Assembly (NCBI RefSeq): GCF_002744735.1
Contig: NZ_KZ319339.1
Location: 434,001-498,000 of the forward strand
DNA: 64,000 nucleotides
Direction: 5' to 3'
Source of the DNA: Marinobacter guineae
Lineage (GTDB): Bacteria; Pseudomonadota; Gammaproteobacteria; Pseudomonadales; Oleiphilaceae
This document shows positions 24,550 to 33,921 of this stretch, one piece after another. Below the pieces are notes generated by a model. The model searched no databases and had not been told where the DNA came from. It was given only the letters and a program-made list of their open reading frames with translations. The translations under genes were made by a program, and so were the position numbers. Within the stretch, counting starts at the first letter, position 1. Each line of letters opens with the position of its first letter.

Positions 24550-25278
24550 TTAGAACGCAACGCCCGCACTCACAAACGGCCCGCCGATCTCAATATCCAG
24601 CCGATCATCACCGTCTTCGTAATCGATGGCCATCTGGCGATAACCGGCCCGGAACTGAACCAGGGCAATCTCATACTGGCCGTAGGCGTTAAAATCATGC
24701 AACGAGTCGCCGTCGAAGCTGATGAAGTTGCCTTCCGCGCCTACCGATACGCCGGTAAACGGCAGGTCGAAACGGGCGGAGAGATAAGCCATGGGAATAA
24801 CGGCATCAACGCTGGTTTCGCTGGTGGCGAGGCCATTTACTTCCTGTACTGTGAGATCACCGGCAAGATCTCGGGCGGTCAGGCCCAGATCCAGGTTAAC
24901 CCAGTTATCCAGTACTTCGTAATACAGGGTCAGGTCCAGCTGTTCCAGATCCAGGTCGGACTGGACATCGCCAGTAACACCATCGAAGCCCACCAGACCA
25001 ACTTCACCCCGGCCACTCTGCTCAACCAGCGTGTAGCTCAGACGAACATTGGGCAACACCGGTACCGGATGCTCCAGATAGAGCGAGGCGTTGGCATTGG
25101 AATCGCTGTCCAGGTTCAGATCATTTTCGACGTCCACAACGTCGTTGTTGGTGGCAGCCTTACCGGACAGATCGGAATCCCAGTAACTTACGCTGGCGCC
25201 CAGACCAACAACATCCGCCTGGGACAGAGGCGTCACCAGAATCAGTGAACCACCTACAGCAAGCAACAGTTTACGCAT
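24550..25278 (-). CDS. Outer-membrane beta-barrel protein, TIGR04219 type
   Basis: A 242-residue exported protein with a signal peptide ending SQADVVG. The mature sequence is a run of alternating beta strands: [18 protein letters not shown] at the start, [19 protein letters not shown] in the middle, and the closing strand FVSAGVAF with terminal Phe as needed for Bam recognition. It matches the small barrel family TIGR04219 by layout. Function unknown. Acidic loop segments ([10 protein letters not shown]) are frequent. Its start is about 30 bp from the purC stop; both are on the minus strand. Confidence 0.85.
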   Translation of the reverse strand: MRKLLLAVGGSLILVTPLSQADVVGLGASVSYWDSDLSGKAATNNDVVDVENDLNLDSDSNANASLYLEHPVPVLPNVRLSYTLVEQSGRGEVGLVGFDGVTGDVQSDLDLEQLDLTLYYEVLDNWVNLDLGLTARDLAGDLTVQEVNGLATSETSVDAVIPMAYLSARFDLPFTGVSVGAEGNFISFDGDSLHDFNAYGQYEIALVQFRAGYRQMAIDYEDGDDRLDIEIGGPFVSAGVAF

Positions 25279-25310
25279 GACACACCTTTAAAATTGTTTT
25301 CAGTTTCAAA

Positions 25311-26024
25311 TCAGTCGAACTGGATACCAAGACGGCGCCCGACTTCCTCATAAGTTTCTATAACGTCACCCAGGCCCTGGCGGAAGCGATCCTTGTCCAT
25401 TTTCTTGCGGGTTTCGCTGTCCCAGATCCGGCAGCCGTCCGGGCTGAATTCATCACCCAGAACAATCCCGGCACCGCTGCGACCGAACTCGAGCTTGTAA
25501 TCAACCAGCAGCATGCCGGCTTCGTCAAACAAGGCCTTCAAAACGTCGTTCACTTTGTAGGTGAGCGCCTTCATCTGAGCCAGTTCGTCGGCGGTTGCCC
25601 AGCCAAAGCTGACAGCCAGCGACTCGTTGACCATCGGGTCATGTAGCGCATCATTTTTCAGAAACAGCTCATAGGTGGGCGGGTTCAATTCCTGGCCTTC
25701 TTCCACACCCAGACGACGGCAAAGACTGCCGGCGGAGATGTTTCGAACCACGCACTCAACCGGAATCATGTCCAGTTTCTTGACCAGTGATTCGGTGGAA
25801 GACAGCAGCCCTTCAAAATGGGTTGGCACGCCCGCCGCTTCCAGCTTTTCCATGATGAAGGCATTGAACTTGTTGTTCACCATGCCCTTGCGGTTCAACT
25901 GTTCCTTTTTTTCGCCGTCAAAGGCGGAGGTATCATCGCGGAATACCATAACGAACCGTTCGGGATCGTCCGTACGGTAGACGGATTTCGCCTTGCCGGC
26001 ATAGAGTTCTTCACGTTTTTCCAT
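25311..26024 (-). CDS. purC: Phosphoribosylaminoimidazole-succinocarboxamide synthase
   Basis: PurC joins aspartate to CAIR with ATP to form SAICAR in purine synthesis. The 237 residues match the bacterial short form. Signatures: the N-terminal [16 protein letters not shown] (nucleotide loop), [31 protein letters not shown] and LVDYKLEFG. It follows bamC and dapA on the minus strand, a common gammaproteobacterial order. Confidence 0.97.
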   Translation of the reverse strand: MEKREELYAGKAKSVYRTDDPERFVMVFRDDTSAFDGEKKEQLNRKGMVNNKFNAFIMEKLEAAGVPTHFEGLLSSTESLVKKLDMIPVECVVRNISAGSLCRRLGVEEGQELNPPTYELFLKNDALHDPMVNESLAVSFGWATADELAQMKALTYKVNDVLKALFDEAGMLLVDYKLEFGRSGAGIVLGDEFSPDGCRIWDSETRKKMDKDRFRQGLGDVIETYEEVGRRLGIQFD

Positions 26025-26069
26025 CAGGGGTCTCCGAAAAGCGGCCGCGTCAGGCGGCCCCTTTCTGAA

Positions 26070-27167
26070 TCAGTATAGGTAATCGAATAGTTGTGTGAGC
26101 AGATCCGGCGTTGTCCGGCTGCCAGTGTAACCCGGCGCGGGTTCAGCAGAGACCACGATTGCCCCGTTCCGCTGGATAAGGTTCACCGTATGGGTATGCT
26201 GGGGTGCATCCTTGTCGCTGAACCAGCTGAACCAGCCAGGATCCCGTTCGTCTTCAGTACGGAAATCCACCTGGAACCAGCCTTCACTGCGATTCAGGTC
26301 CACAACGGGGATGTCAGAATCCGTAAGCGCCCTGCTCACTTCCGCCCAGGAGCGACCGTAATCCAGCTCCATGCGAATAGCGACGGCTTCGTCATTTTCC
26401 GAAATCAGCCGAACGAGTGGATCGCTGACCATCCCGGAGGCAGCGCGGGAGAAGGATTTACTCTCTTCCCGGGCCCTTAGAAACTCGCCCAAGTCGGCCA
26501 GAATGCGTTTCTGCAAGGCCAACGCCAGCTCTGAAGGATCAGAAACTCCGGGCCAGGGCACCAGCTCACCTGGCTCGTCCGCAACGTCCAGCTTGCGCAC
26601 CTGAATTTCAGTCGTTTTGCGCCGGACACCAGGTGCCATGCGCACCTGTACAACTACTTTCTGCTCTTCAGCAGAAGGATCGTCAGGCAACTCCACCAGC
26701 TCGCGGGCACGCTTGCTGAAATTTGCCAGTTCACTTTGCAGAATACCCAGTTGAGGGCTTTCCAGTGCTACACCCAGGCCGCGTTCGGCCATGTAGGTAT
26801 TCACAGCTGGCCAGATCCTTCCGGGCACATCGTTCACCAGGAGCCAGGCTCTGCCATCGAGCTCTTCGATAACGTAATTTTCATCGAGGATGTCGGACGT
26901 CATGTCCGGCGGACGCGGGATATCGGACGGATACATTTTACTGGCATCGGCCGGTTTGACGTCGCGGATTGGCATGCTCTGGCTGAATCGGGAATCATCA
27001 GCCGATTCCGGCAGTTCGAGCGACTGCCCTTCTTTCGCGTTTACGTAACGCTCTGAACGGTCTTCGACCAGACTGCATCCGGAAACTGTTGCTACAAGCA
27101 ACAGTCCGGACAGAACAACAACGGGTTTCAACATGAAGGTATTACCGGTTCCTTGTAGAACCTGCAT
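26070..27167 (-). CDS. bamC: Outer membrane protein assembly factor BamC (NlpB)
   Basis: BamC is a lipoprotein of the BAM complex that folds beta-barrel proteins into the outer membrane. A signal peptide ends in the lipobox VSGC. The mature N-terminus has the unstructured segment that binds BamD (RSERYVNAKEGQSLELP), with DIPRPPDM following; two helix-grip domains come next. I chose the ATG at MQVLQGTG because GGAG precedes it; the ATG at 27134 (MLKPVVVL) gives a more typical signal peptide but has no ribosome site. dapA lies just upstream. Confidence 0.92.
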   Translation of the reverse strand: MQVLQGTGNTFMLKPVVVLSGLLLVATVSGCSLVEDRSERYVNAKEGQSLELPESADDSRFSQSMPIRDVKPADASKMYPSDIPRPPDMTSDILDENYVIEELDGRAWLLVNDVPGRIWPAVNTYMAERGLGVALESPQLGILQSELANFSKRARELVELPDDPSAEEQKVVVQVRMAPGVRRKTTEIQVRKLDVADEPGELVPWPGVSDPSELALALQKRILADLGEFLRAREESKSFSRAASGMVSDPLVRLISENDEAVAIRMELDYGRSWAEVSRALTDSDIPVVDLNRSEGWFQVDFRTEDERDPGWFSWFSDKDAPQHTHTVNLIQRNGAIVVSAEPAPGYTGSRTTPDLLTQLFDYLY

Positions 27168-27202
27168 CAGGTTACTCCGGGTCAGGGACGATTTCAGCAA
27201 AC

Positions 27203-28081
27203 TCAGAGTACACCTGAGGCCTTGAGGGCATCTTCCACTTCGCTGTGGAACTTTTCACTGAGCGGTGTCAGCGGCAGGCGGATGCCTTCTCCAATCATTC
27301 CCATTCGATGCAGGGCCCACTTTACCGGAATCGGGTTTGCCTCTAGGAACAGCTTCCGGTTGAGCGGCATGAGCAACTCGTTGAGCCGCTCTGTTTCCTC
27401 ACGATTGCCGGCAATCGCCGCTTCGCACAGCTGCGACATACCCTTCGGGGCAACGTTAGCGGTAACGGAGACATTGCCCTTGGCGCCGGCAAGCATCAGT
27501 TCCGCTGCTGTGGCGTCGTCGCCAGAGTAGACCGCAAGGCGCCCGCCCAGAGCATCAATCAGTTCGGCACCGCGGGGAATGTTACCGGTGGCATCTTTGA
27601 TGCCGACAATATTGGGGATATCTGCCAGCCGAAGGACGGTCTCGTTGAGCATGTCGCAGGCGGTCCTGCCAGGCACGTTGTAGAGCATCTGGCTCATGCC
27701 CGGGACGGCTTCGGCAATGGCCTTGAAGTGCCGGTACAGGCCTTCCTGGGTCGGCTTGTTGTAATACGGCACCACCAACAGGCAGGCATCAGCACCAAGC
27801 TTATGGGCTTCGCTGGTCAGCTCAATGGCCTCACGGGTGCTGTTACCGCCGGTACCCGCGATAACCGGAATCCGACCGTTCACACGTTTGATGATATGAC
27901 CGATAACCCGACAATGCTCTTTCGGGTCAAGCGTTGCGGATTCGCCGGTGGTACCCACAGCCACGATACCGTGCGTGCCGTTTTCGATATGAAAGTCTAC
28001 CAGCTTATCCAGATCCTCCCAGTGAATTTCACCATCTGGATGCATGGGCGTGACCAGTGCGACAAGGCTACCCGTAATCAT
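27203..28081 (-). CDS. dapA: 4-hydroxy-tetrahydrodipicolinate synthase
   Basis: DapA condenses pyruvate with aspartate semialdehyde, the first step toward lysine and diaminopimelate for peptidoglycan. The 292-residue TIM barrel carries all key marks: [22 protein letters not shown] (catalytic Tyr) and [11 protein letters not shown] with the Schiff-base Lys. It is first in the dapA-bamC-purC run and diverges from bcp. Confidence 0.97.
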   Translation of the reverse strand: MITGSLVALVTPMHPDGEIHWEDLDKLVDFHIENGTHGIVAVGTTGESATLDPKEHCRVIGHIIKRVNGRIPVIAGTGGNSTREAIELTSEAHKLGADACLLVVPYYNKPTQEGLYRHFKAIAEAVPGMSQMLYNVPGRTACDMLNETVLRLADIPNIVGIKDATGNIPRGAELIDALGGRLAVYSGDDATAAELMLAGAKGNVSVTANVAPKGMSQLCEAAIAGNREETERLNELLMPLNRKLFLEANPIPVKWALHRMGMIGEGIRLPLTPLSEKFHSEVEDALKASGVL

Positions 28082-28155
28082 AAAAGCTCCGTCCGAATAA
28101 AACCGATATGTTAATGTTGGGCACGAACTGACACAAGGGAATTAAAGGAGATGTC

Positions 28156-28623
28156 ATGCCATCCGTCGAGTTAAACAAACCTGTTCCGGATTTTGAAGCA
28201 GTAGCTACGGGCGATCAGACCATTCGCCTGGACGATCTCAGAGGCCGGAATGTGGTTATTTATTTTTACCCGAAAGACAACACGCCTGGCTGTACCACCG
28301 AAGGCCAGGACTTCCGGGACCGGATGAAACAGTTTGAAGAACTGGACACCGAGATTCTTGGGGTGTCGCGGGATGGCCTGAAGGCACACGAGAATTTCAG
28401 GGCAAAATACGAGTTTCCTTTCCACCTGATTTCCGACAAGGACGAGGCGTTGTGCAAGCTCTTTGATGTCATCAAACTCAAAAAGCTGTATGGCAAGGAA
28501 TACATGGGGATCGACCGCAGTACCTTCCTGATCGATCAGGAAGGTGTGCTCAGAGCTGAATGGCGTGGCGTCAAGGTAAAGGGCCACGCAGACGAAGTGC
28601 TGGAGGCTGTGAAGGCGCTTTGA
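28156..28623 (+). CDS. bcp: Thioredoxin-dependent thiol peroxidase (Bcp/PrxQ)
   Basis: A 155-residue atypical peroxiredoxin that reduces hydroperoxides with thioredoxin. The peroxidatic Cys lies in YPKDNTPGCTTEGQDFRD. The resolving Cys five residues later, present in many PrxQ proteins, is absent here (position is Gln/Asp), as in some one-Cys members. Other marks are LGVSRDGLKAHENF and a late STFLIDQEG. AAGGAGATGTC precedes the ATG. It diverges from dapA and converges with the AI-2E permease gene, 7 bp away. Confidence 0.95.
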   Translation: MPSVELNKPVPDFEAVATGDQTIRLDDLRGRNVVIYFYPKDNTPGCTTEGQDFRDRMKQFEELDTEILGVSRDGLKAHENFRAKYEFPFHLISDKDEALCKLFDVIKLKKLYGKEYMGIDRSTFLIDQEGVLRAEWRGVKVKGHADEVLEAVKAL

Positions 28624-28630
28624 GCGCCTT
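28612..28630. terminator. Hairpin between bcp and the permease gene
   Basis: AAGGCGC and GCGCCTT form a seven-pair stem with a five-base loop spanning the bcp stop. The following T-run is short, so termination is possible but weak. Confidence 0.4.
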
Positions 28631-29710
28631 TCAGACGTTTTCGGTATCCGGCGGGGGAAGGGAATCTTTCACCGGCCAGGCGGAAAACACAGCCTTGAGC
28701 ATGGTTGCCAGCGGTATGGCAAAGAACACGCCCCACAAGCCCCAGATACCCCCGAAAAAAAGCACCGCGACGATGATAACGACTGGGTGCAGGTTGTTCA
28801 CTTCCGAGAACAGCACAGGAACCAGCACATTGCCGTCCAGGGCCTGGATGATACCGTAAATCGCCATCACCCAGATAAACTGGCTGCCCCAGCCAAAGGC
28901 AAACAGCGCGATTACCGCCACGGGAATAGTCACCACGGCGGCGCCGATGTAGGGAATCACCACGCTCAAGCCAACCAGCAGAGACAGCAGCGCCGCATAG
29001 GGCATGCCGAGCAGCTTGAAGGCAATGTAGGTTGCGCCACCGACAATAAGAATTTCCAGGGCTTTGCCGCGGACATAGTTGGCACACTGCAGGTTTACCT
29101 CGCGCCAGATTGTCAGCATCATCGGGCGCTGAGGTGGAAGCATTTTGGCAATGGAGCCAAGCAGGACCTCCCGGTCTTTCAGGAAGAAAAACACCAGGAT
29201 GGGTACCAGCACCATGTAGATCAGTAATGCCACCAGATCCGGGATGCTGGACAGCGAAAAGGACACCAGCCATTGAGTGAACTGACCCACTTCGGTGCTG
29301 ACCTGCTGGTAAACCGTACCGACAGCCTCAACTGAAATTAGATGGGGGTATTGCTCCGGCAACAACTCAAGGTAGGACTGCAGTTCGCGGATAATCCGCG
29401 GCGCCTCGCCAGCGAGCGCACTGAGCTGGGCCCAGATCAACGGCAGCAGGCCGAACAGGAAACCGACAAGCACACCAAGGAACACCAGGAACACCCCAAG
29501 GATGGAGACTGCCTCGGGAATTCCCAGCTTGTTAAGCTTGGTGACCAGCCCCTGCAGAATAAAGGCGATGATTAGCGAAGCAATGGCCGGGGCCAGCATG
29601 GCACCAAACCAGATGACGAAGACCGTTCCTGTTACCAGAATCAGGAACAGGATGACCGCTTCTTCATCCGAGAAATATTTATGCGCGAGACCGCGTAAAG
29701 TCCTGATCAT
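28631..29710 (-). CDS. AI-2E family permease (PerM type), second copy
   Basis: A 359-residue inner-membrane protein of the same family as the one next to opgH but without the acidic insert. About eight helices: two near the N-terminus (VTGTVFVIWFGAMLAPAIA, then SILGVFLVFLGVLVGFLFG), a helical soluble middle, and a closing cluster containing VGLSVVIPYIGAAVV and LFFGGIWGLWGVFFAIPLA. The substrate is not known. It follows the TusA-like gene by 16 bp on the same strand, so the two are probably co-transcribed. Confidence 0.9.
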   Translation of the reverse strand: MIRTLRGLAHKYFSDEEAVILFLILVTGTVFVIWFGAMLAPAIASLIIAFILQGLVTKLNKLGIPEAVSILGVFLVFLGVLVGFLFGLLPLIWAQLSALAGEAPRIIRELQSYLELLPEQYPHLISVEAVGTVYQQVSTEVGQFTQWLVSFSLSSIPDLVALLIYMVLVPILVFFFLKDREVLLGSIAKMLPPQRPMMLTIWREVNLQCANYVRGKALEILIVGGATYIAFKLLGMPYAALLSLLVGLSVVIPYIGAAVVTIPVAVIALFAFGWGSQFIWVMAIYGIIQALDGNVLVPVLFSEVNNLHPVVIIVAVLFFGGIWGLWGVFFAIPLATMLKAVFSAWPVKDSLPPPDTENV

Positions 29711-29726
29711 TTACAACTCCGAAAAA

Positions 29727-29954
29727 TTAGCCGCCGCACTTTATCACAAACCGGTACTGCCCGGCGGTTTCAGAGCTGCTCATCAGTGTATGCCGGGACA
29801 GCTGCAAAAACGCAGGGATATCCCTGGCAGAACCAGCATCGGTCGCAATGACCTCGAGCTCCTCGCCGGGGGACATGGTATTCAGTTCCAGTTTGGTTTT
29901 CAGCAGCGGCATGGGGCAACGCAGCCCGGAGGCATCTAGGTATCGGTCAACCAT
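29727..29954 (-). CDS. TusA-family sulfur-carrier protein
   Basis: A 75-residue protein with the family motif LRCPMPLLKTK (CPxP), whose Cys carries a persulfide in sulfur relay or related redox tasks. YLDASGLRCP at the start and a closing FVIKCGG fit the fold; the late Cys is an extra feature. Members include TusA (tRNA thiolation) and YedF/SirA-like paralogues; the sequence does not decide between them. It begins the transcript that continues into the permease gene. Confidence 0.9.
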   Translation of the reverse strand: MVDRYLDASGLRCPMPLLKTKLELNTMSPGEELEVIATDAGSARDIPAFLQLSRHTLMSSSETAGQYRFVIKCGG

Positions 29955-30119
29955 ACAAACAAGGCACCATCACAGTAACAATAAGCGGATTTAACAAGCA
30001 GGCATTATGCCGACAGTGATAATGTATTGCATTACAATCCTCTTCAAGGCGGTGATCAGAACTTTTTACCGTAACCCGCTGTCAAACCGGCGATTCAGAC
30101 CAAAGGCAACCGGCATTAC

Positions 30120-31598
30120 ATGATTGTTTACCAATTCCGATTTCGGGCACTCCCAGAATTACTGACTGCGGTCTCACTGGCGCTTGCGCTATTGATTATC
30201 TCCCTGCCCGCTCAGGCACAGGACAGCAGCCTGCCCAGCATTGGCGGCAGTGGCGGCGGCCTTATCGCCGGCCAGCAGGAATCAGACATCGGCCAGCAGG
30301 TAATGGTATCCATTCGTCGCTCTGCGCCGCGCATCACCGATCCCCTGGTTTATGATTATCTGAGTGCCATTACCTATCGGCTGGTGCCCTCTGCGCCACT
30401 TCAAAACCGGGACCTGACCCTCGCACTGATCGACAGCCCTGCCATCAACGCTTTTGCCGTGCCCGGAGGCATTGTCGGGGTTAACGGCGGACTATTCCTG
30501 AACGCGGCAACTGAACAGCAGTTTGCGTCTGTACTGGCCCACGAACTCGCCCACCTCAGTCAGCGGCATTTCGCCAGGCGCATGGAGCAGCAGGAAGCCA
30601 GCGCACCCCTGACGCTGGCGGGGATGATTGCCGGCATCGTGCTCTCGGCTGTCACCCAATCGGACATAGGATTTGCAGCCATTGCCGGAACCCAGGCGCT
30701 GGCGGTGCAGAATATGCTGGCCTACAGCCGGGCCCACGAACAGGAAGCAGACCGGGTTGGCCTGGACATTCTGGCCACCGCCGGAATGGATCCAAGAGGC
30801 ATGCCGGAAATGTTCGAAATCATGATGCGGCAGAATCGAATGCAGGGAAACCGACTGCCCGAGTACCTGTCCACACACCCCTTGACTCAAAGTCGTGTCG
30901 CAGACACCCGAAACCGGGCTGAACAATACCCGGATGAAGAAATACGGGACGGGCAGGAATACCACCTGATTCGAAGCCGCCTGCAGGTTCACTACGCGCC
31001 GTCACCGGATGTCGCCGTCGAAACCTTCGAAGCCTACCTTGATAAGCCGGACGTTCAGCGAAATGAGGCCATCCGGTATGGCTTGTCGGTTGCCTACCTG
31101 GAAGCAAGACAATACGAAAAAGCCGCCAACATCCTGAGCGAGCTTCTGACGACGAATCCGGGACGGATTACTTTCCAGGTTTCACTGGCAGAGGTTCGGC
31201 TTGCCCAGAACCGGCCAGACGACGCCAGGGCAATCCTCATGGATGCGCTGGCAAGAAATCCGGGCAATTATCCTATTACCTACACCCTCGCCCAGACGGA
31301 AATTGCCGACGGCAATGGCACCGTGGCAGCCGAGTACCTCAAGCAACTTACCCGCACATGGCCCAGCCAGGAACACCTCTGGCTCAAGCTCGCAGAGGCT
31401 GAGGGCATGGCACGGAACATTGTGGGAGTGCACAGGGCGCGCGCCGAATACGACGTCTTGATGGGCGATCTGGAGTCCGCTCAGCGGCAACTCAGACAGG
31501 CTCAGGAGAAATTGCCCGCCGGAGCACCCCAGCGGCAGATCGTGACGGAGCGTCTCGCAGAAATCACCAGCCGGTTGACCGCCAGGGCCAACAGCTGA
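30120..31598 (+). CDS. bepA: M48 metalloprotease / chaperone BepA
   Basis: BepA is a periplasmic zinc protease with TPR repeats that assists or clears stalled outer-membrane proteins such as LptD, working with BAM. The 492-residue protein has a signal peptide ending near PAQAQDS, the zinc site HELAHLSQRH near residue 141, the third ligand in AHEQEADRVGLDIL near 203, and TPR helices from about 330 to the end (QYEKAANILSELL). Length matches E. coli BepA. The ATG is the first possible start before the signal peptide. It converges with nadA; the two genes abut with no spacer. Confidence 0.93.
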   Translation: MIVYQFRFRALPELLTAVSLALALLIISLPAQAQDSSLPSIGGSGGGLIAGQQESDIGQQVMVSIRRSAPRITDPLVYDYLSAITYRLVPSAPLQNRDLTLALIDSPAINAFAVPGGIVGVNGGLFLNAATEQQFASVLAHELAHLSQRHFARRMEQQEASAPLTLAGMIAGIVLSAVTQSDIGFAAIAGTQALAVQNMLAYSRAHEQEADRVGLDILATAGMDPRGMPEMFEIMMRQNRMQGNRLPEYLSTHPLTQSRVADTRNRAEQYPDEEIRDGQEYHLIRSRLQVHYAPSPDVAVETFEAYLDKPDVQRNEAIRYGLSVAYLEARQYEKAANILSELLTTNPGRITFQVSLAEVRLAQNRPDDARAILMDALARNPGNYPITYTLAQTEIADGNGTVAAEYLKQLTRTWPSQEHLWLKLAEAEGMARNIVGVHRARAEYDVLMGDLESAQRQLRQAQEKLPAGAPQRQIVTERLAEITSRLTARANS

Positions 31599-32660
31599 TC
31601 AGGCGTTACCGGCAGCTTTCAGATTCATGTTGGCGGTGAAGTCGAGCATGCGCTGCAGCGGCTTCAACGCACGCTCTCTGAGCGCCGGGCCCACATGAAC
31701 TTCCTGATCGCCCTGCTCCAGTACGTGCAACAGGTTTTCCAGACCGTTCATCGCCATCCACGGACAATGGGCACAGCTGCGACAGGTAGCGCCATTGCCA
31801 GCCGTTGGCGCTTCAATCAGGGTCTTGTTTGGTGCCAGTTGCTGCATCTTGTAAAAGATGCCGTTATCGGTGGCAACTATGAACTTCTCGTTTGGCAGTG
31901 TCTGGACCGCATGGATCAACTGGGACGTTGAACCCACCACGTCGGCCATTTCCACCACTGCATCCGGTGACTCCGGGTGCACCAGTACTGCTGCGTCCGG
32001 ATAAAGCGCCTTGAGATCTTCCAGGCCACGGTACTTGAATTCCTCATGGACGATACAGGAGCCATCCCAGAGCAACATGTCGGCGCCTGTGGTCTTCTGC
32101 ACATAATGTCCCAGGTGTTTGTCCGGTGCCCACAGAATCTTTTCACCGCGGGCATCGAGGTCCTCAACGATGGCCTGGGCACAGCTTGAGGTAACCACCC
32201 AGTCCGCCCTCGCCTTGACCGCAGCAGATGTGTTGGCATAAACCACCACGGTGCGATCCGGATGCTGGTCACAGAACTCCGAGAACTCATCTTCCGGACA
32301 ACCGACGTCCAGAGAGCAAGTCGCCTCAAGCGTAGGCATCAGCACACGCTTCTCCGGATTCAGAATCTTGGCGGTCTCCCCCATAAAGCGAACACCTGCC
32401 ACCACTACCGTCGACGCCGGATGCTGATTACCAAACCGGGCCATTTCCAGGGAATCGGCAACACAGCCGCCGGTCTCTTCGGCGAGGCGCTGAATGTCCG
32501 GGTCCGTGTAGTAATGTGCCACAAGCACCGCGTCCTGAGTTTTCAGGGCGGACTTGATGCGGGCCTCCAGGTCAGCCTTTTCGCTGGCGCTGAGCGGCTT
32601 CGGCTCGGCGGCATGGGCCAGGTGTTCCTGGACAAGGATACGGTCTTCAGCGTGTGTCAT
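31599..32660 (-). CDS. nadA: Quinolinate synthase A
   Basis: NadA condenses iminoaspartate with dihydroxyacetone phosphate to quinolinate in NAD synthesis, using a 4Fe-4S cluster. The 353 residues match the family. Cluster Cys are in [20 protein letters not shown] and [15 protein letters not shown]; the substrate motif [11 protein letters not shown] is near residue 45. An unusual perfect palindrome lies about 110 bp upstream (32771-32784). Confidence 0.97.
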   Translation of the reverse strand: MTHAEDRILVQEHLAHAAEPKPLSASEKADLEARIKSALKTQDAVLVAHYYTDPDIQRLAEETGGCVADSLEMARFGNQHPASTVVVAGVRFMGETAKILNPEKRVLMPTLEATCSLDVGCPEDEFSEFCDQHPDRTVVVYANTSAAVKARADWVVTSSCAQAIVEDLDARGEKILWAPDKHLGHYVQKTTGADMLLWDGSCIVHEEFKYRGLEDLKALYPDAAVLVHPESPDAVVEMADVVGSTSQLIHAVQTLPNEKFIVATDNGIFYKMQQLAPNKTLIEAPTAGNGATCRSCAHCPWMAMNGLENLLHVLEQGDQEVHVGPALRERALKPLQRMLDFTANMNLKAAGNA

Positions 32661-32770
32661 TCCGGCATCTCTGTGTTGCGTTAACGGGGGAAGTATAACA
32701 TCTCAAACCCCACTTTAATGATTCTGAAACAGGGGCAGCACAAACTCGAGGTGGCTTTTCCTGTTCCCTG

Positions 32771-32784
32771 CTTACCTAGGTAAG
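32771..32784. promoter_or_regulatory. 14-bp perfect palindrome upstream of nadA
   Basis: CTTACCTAGGTAAG is fully self-complementary and lies in the 190-bp spacer between nadA and the tRNA-Lys terminator. It could be an operator for a dimeric regulator of nadA. No known site is recognised. Confidence 0.4.
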
Positions 32785-32795
32785 AACGTACACGC

Positions 32796-32825
32796 AAAAA
32801 AAAAGAGCCCGAAGGCTCTTTTTTT
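32796..32825 (-). terminator. Terminator after the tRNA-Lys pair
   Basis: GAGCC and GGCTC pair around a short TTCGG/CCGAA loop region, flanked by A and T runs on both sides, so it can end transcription in either direction. It lies 28 bases past the last tRNA on the minus strand. Confidence 0.85.
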
Positions 32826-32852
32826 CACAAAAACCCGGAGGCTTCTGTTATT

Positions 32853-32928
32853 TGGTGGGTCGTGAAGGATTCGAACCTTCGACCAATTGGTTAAAAGCCA
32901 ACTGCTCTACCAACTGAGCTAACGACCC
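32853..32928 (-). tRNA. tRNA-Lys (TTT anticodon), distal copy
   Basis: A 76-base cloverleaf with encoded CCA. It starts GGGTCGTTAGCTCAG; the anticodon loop CTTTTAA gives anticodon TTT; the T arm contains GGTTCGAATCC. Identical to the copy 69 bp upstream. Confidence 0.97.
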
Positions 32929-32997
32929 ATGACTGCCGATTAAAGCCTTTGGCCTCAATCCATACCGAACGATTCAGCCCACCCGGTATTTCGTAAT

Positions 32998-33073
32998 TGG
33001 TGGGTCGTGAAGGATTCGAACCTTCGACCAATTGGTTAAAAGCCAACTGCTCTACCAACTGAGCTAACGACCC
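32998..33073 (-). tRNA. tRNA-Lys (TTT anticodon), proximal copy
   Basis: Identical in sequence to the other tRNA-Lys gene, with the same acceptor stem GGGTCGT and encoded CCA. It is the first of the pair to be transcribed. Confidence 0.97.
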
Positions 33074-33086
33074 AAACGAGGCGCAT

Positions 33087-33114
33087 ATAGTAATGATTTT
33101 TGGCCGCTGATCAA
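33087..33114 (-). promoter_or_regulatory. Promoter of the tRNA-Lys pair
   Basis: On the minus strand TTGATC (33114-33109), 16 bp, then TACTAT (33092-33087), followed by GCGCC, a GC-rich discriminator typical of stable RNA genes. The tRNA begins 13 bases later. Confidence 0.7.
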
Positions 33115-33167
33115 CCCCTTTTTTTCAGGTTTCTCAACATTTTTCCCGTACCGGGGCCTCAGACGTT

Positions 33168-33905
33168 TCAGGACTCAAGATACTTCTTTGCCAGGTCCGC
33201 GGCGCTACTGGCGGGGTAATCTTCGATCACCATTTTCATACGGCGCTGCGCTTCCGCCTTTTCACCCAGGCGATCATGAGTCACGCCGAGCTTGTAAAGC
33301 GCATCCGGTGCTTTCCGATGATCAGAAAAACGGGTCGCCACAATGGTAAATGCCTGCTTCGCCTGTTCCAGCTGCGGCTTGACCAGATAAACCTCGCCCA
33401 GCCAATAATAGGCGTTTACGGTAAGGTCGCCTTCCGGATACTGATCAATAAACTCGTAAATCCGGCTGATGGCCTCATCATATTTTTTCTGGTTACGGAT
33501 AAGATCCTGAATCTGTTCGTAGGCCTTGCGCTCTTCGGGACCGGGCTGGCGATATTCCTTGACTGCCGGTGCCGAGCTGGACGCGGCCGAATTCGAGCCT
33601 GCCGAGGTCTCAGGAGCTGGTTGCGAAGCCAACTTCTCTGACAGGTCCAGGATACGCTGATCCAGGTCGATATACCGGTCGCGCCCTTGTTCCTGCAGGC
33701 GGTTAATCAGATGCCGTTGCTCCTCTACTTCACCCTGGAGCCGCCTGACTTCACCCTGAAGCTGCTGGATCATGTAGAACAGCTCAGCCGTAGCCTGGCT
33801 GCTATTGCCACTACGCTGAGCATCCTGAGCTGATTGCGCCAGCGCTGACCCCGCCTGCCCGAAGGCAAGCGGGAGCAACACTGTCGCCATGAGTGTTTTT
33901 CTCAT
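33168..33905 (-). CDS. cpoB: Cell division coordinator CpoB (YbgF)
   Basis: CpoB is a periplasmic protein that links Tol-Pal constriction to peptidoglycan synthesis by PBP1B. The 245-residue protein has a signal peptide (MRKTLMATVLLPLAFGQAGSALA), an N-terminal coiled coil for trimer formation (residues about 40-85, QLQGEVRRLQGEVEEQRH), a low-complexity Ala/Ser linker, and C-terminal TPR repeats (GDLTVNAYYWLGEVYLVK; APDALYKLGVTHDRLGEK). The ATG at MRKTL is chosen; a longer frame adds a sequence with no signal-peptide logic. Last gene of the Tol-Pal operon, 16 bp after pal. Confidence 0.95.
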   Translation of the reverse strand: MRKTLMATVLLPLAFGQAGSALAQSAQDAQRSGNSSQATAELFYMIQQLQGEVRRLQGEVEEQRHLINRLQEQGRDRYIDLDQRILDLSEKLASQPAPETSAGSNSAASSSAPAVKEYRQPGPEERKAYEQIQDLIRNQKKYDEAISRIYEFIDQYPEGDLTVNAYYWLGEVYLVKPQLEQAKQAFTIVATRFSDHRKAPDALYKLGVTHDRLGEKAEAQRRMKMVIEDYPASSAADLAKKYLES

Positions 33906-33921
33906 GGACCTTCCTGTGTGT

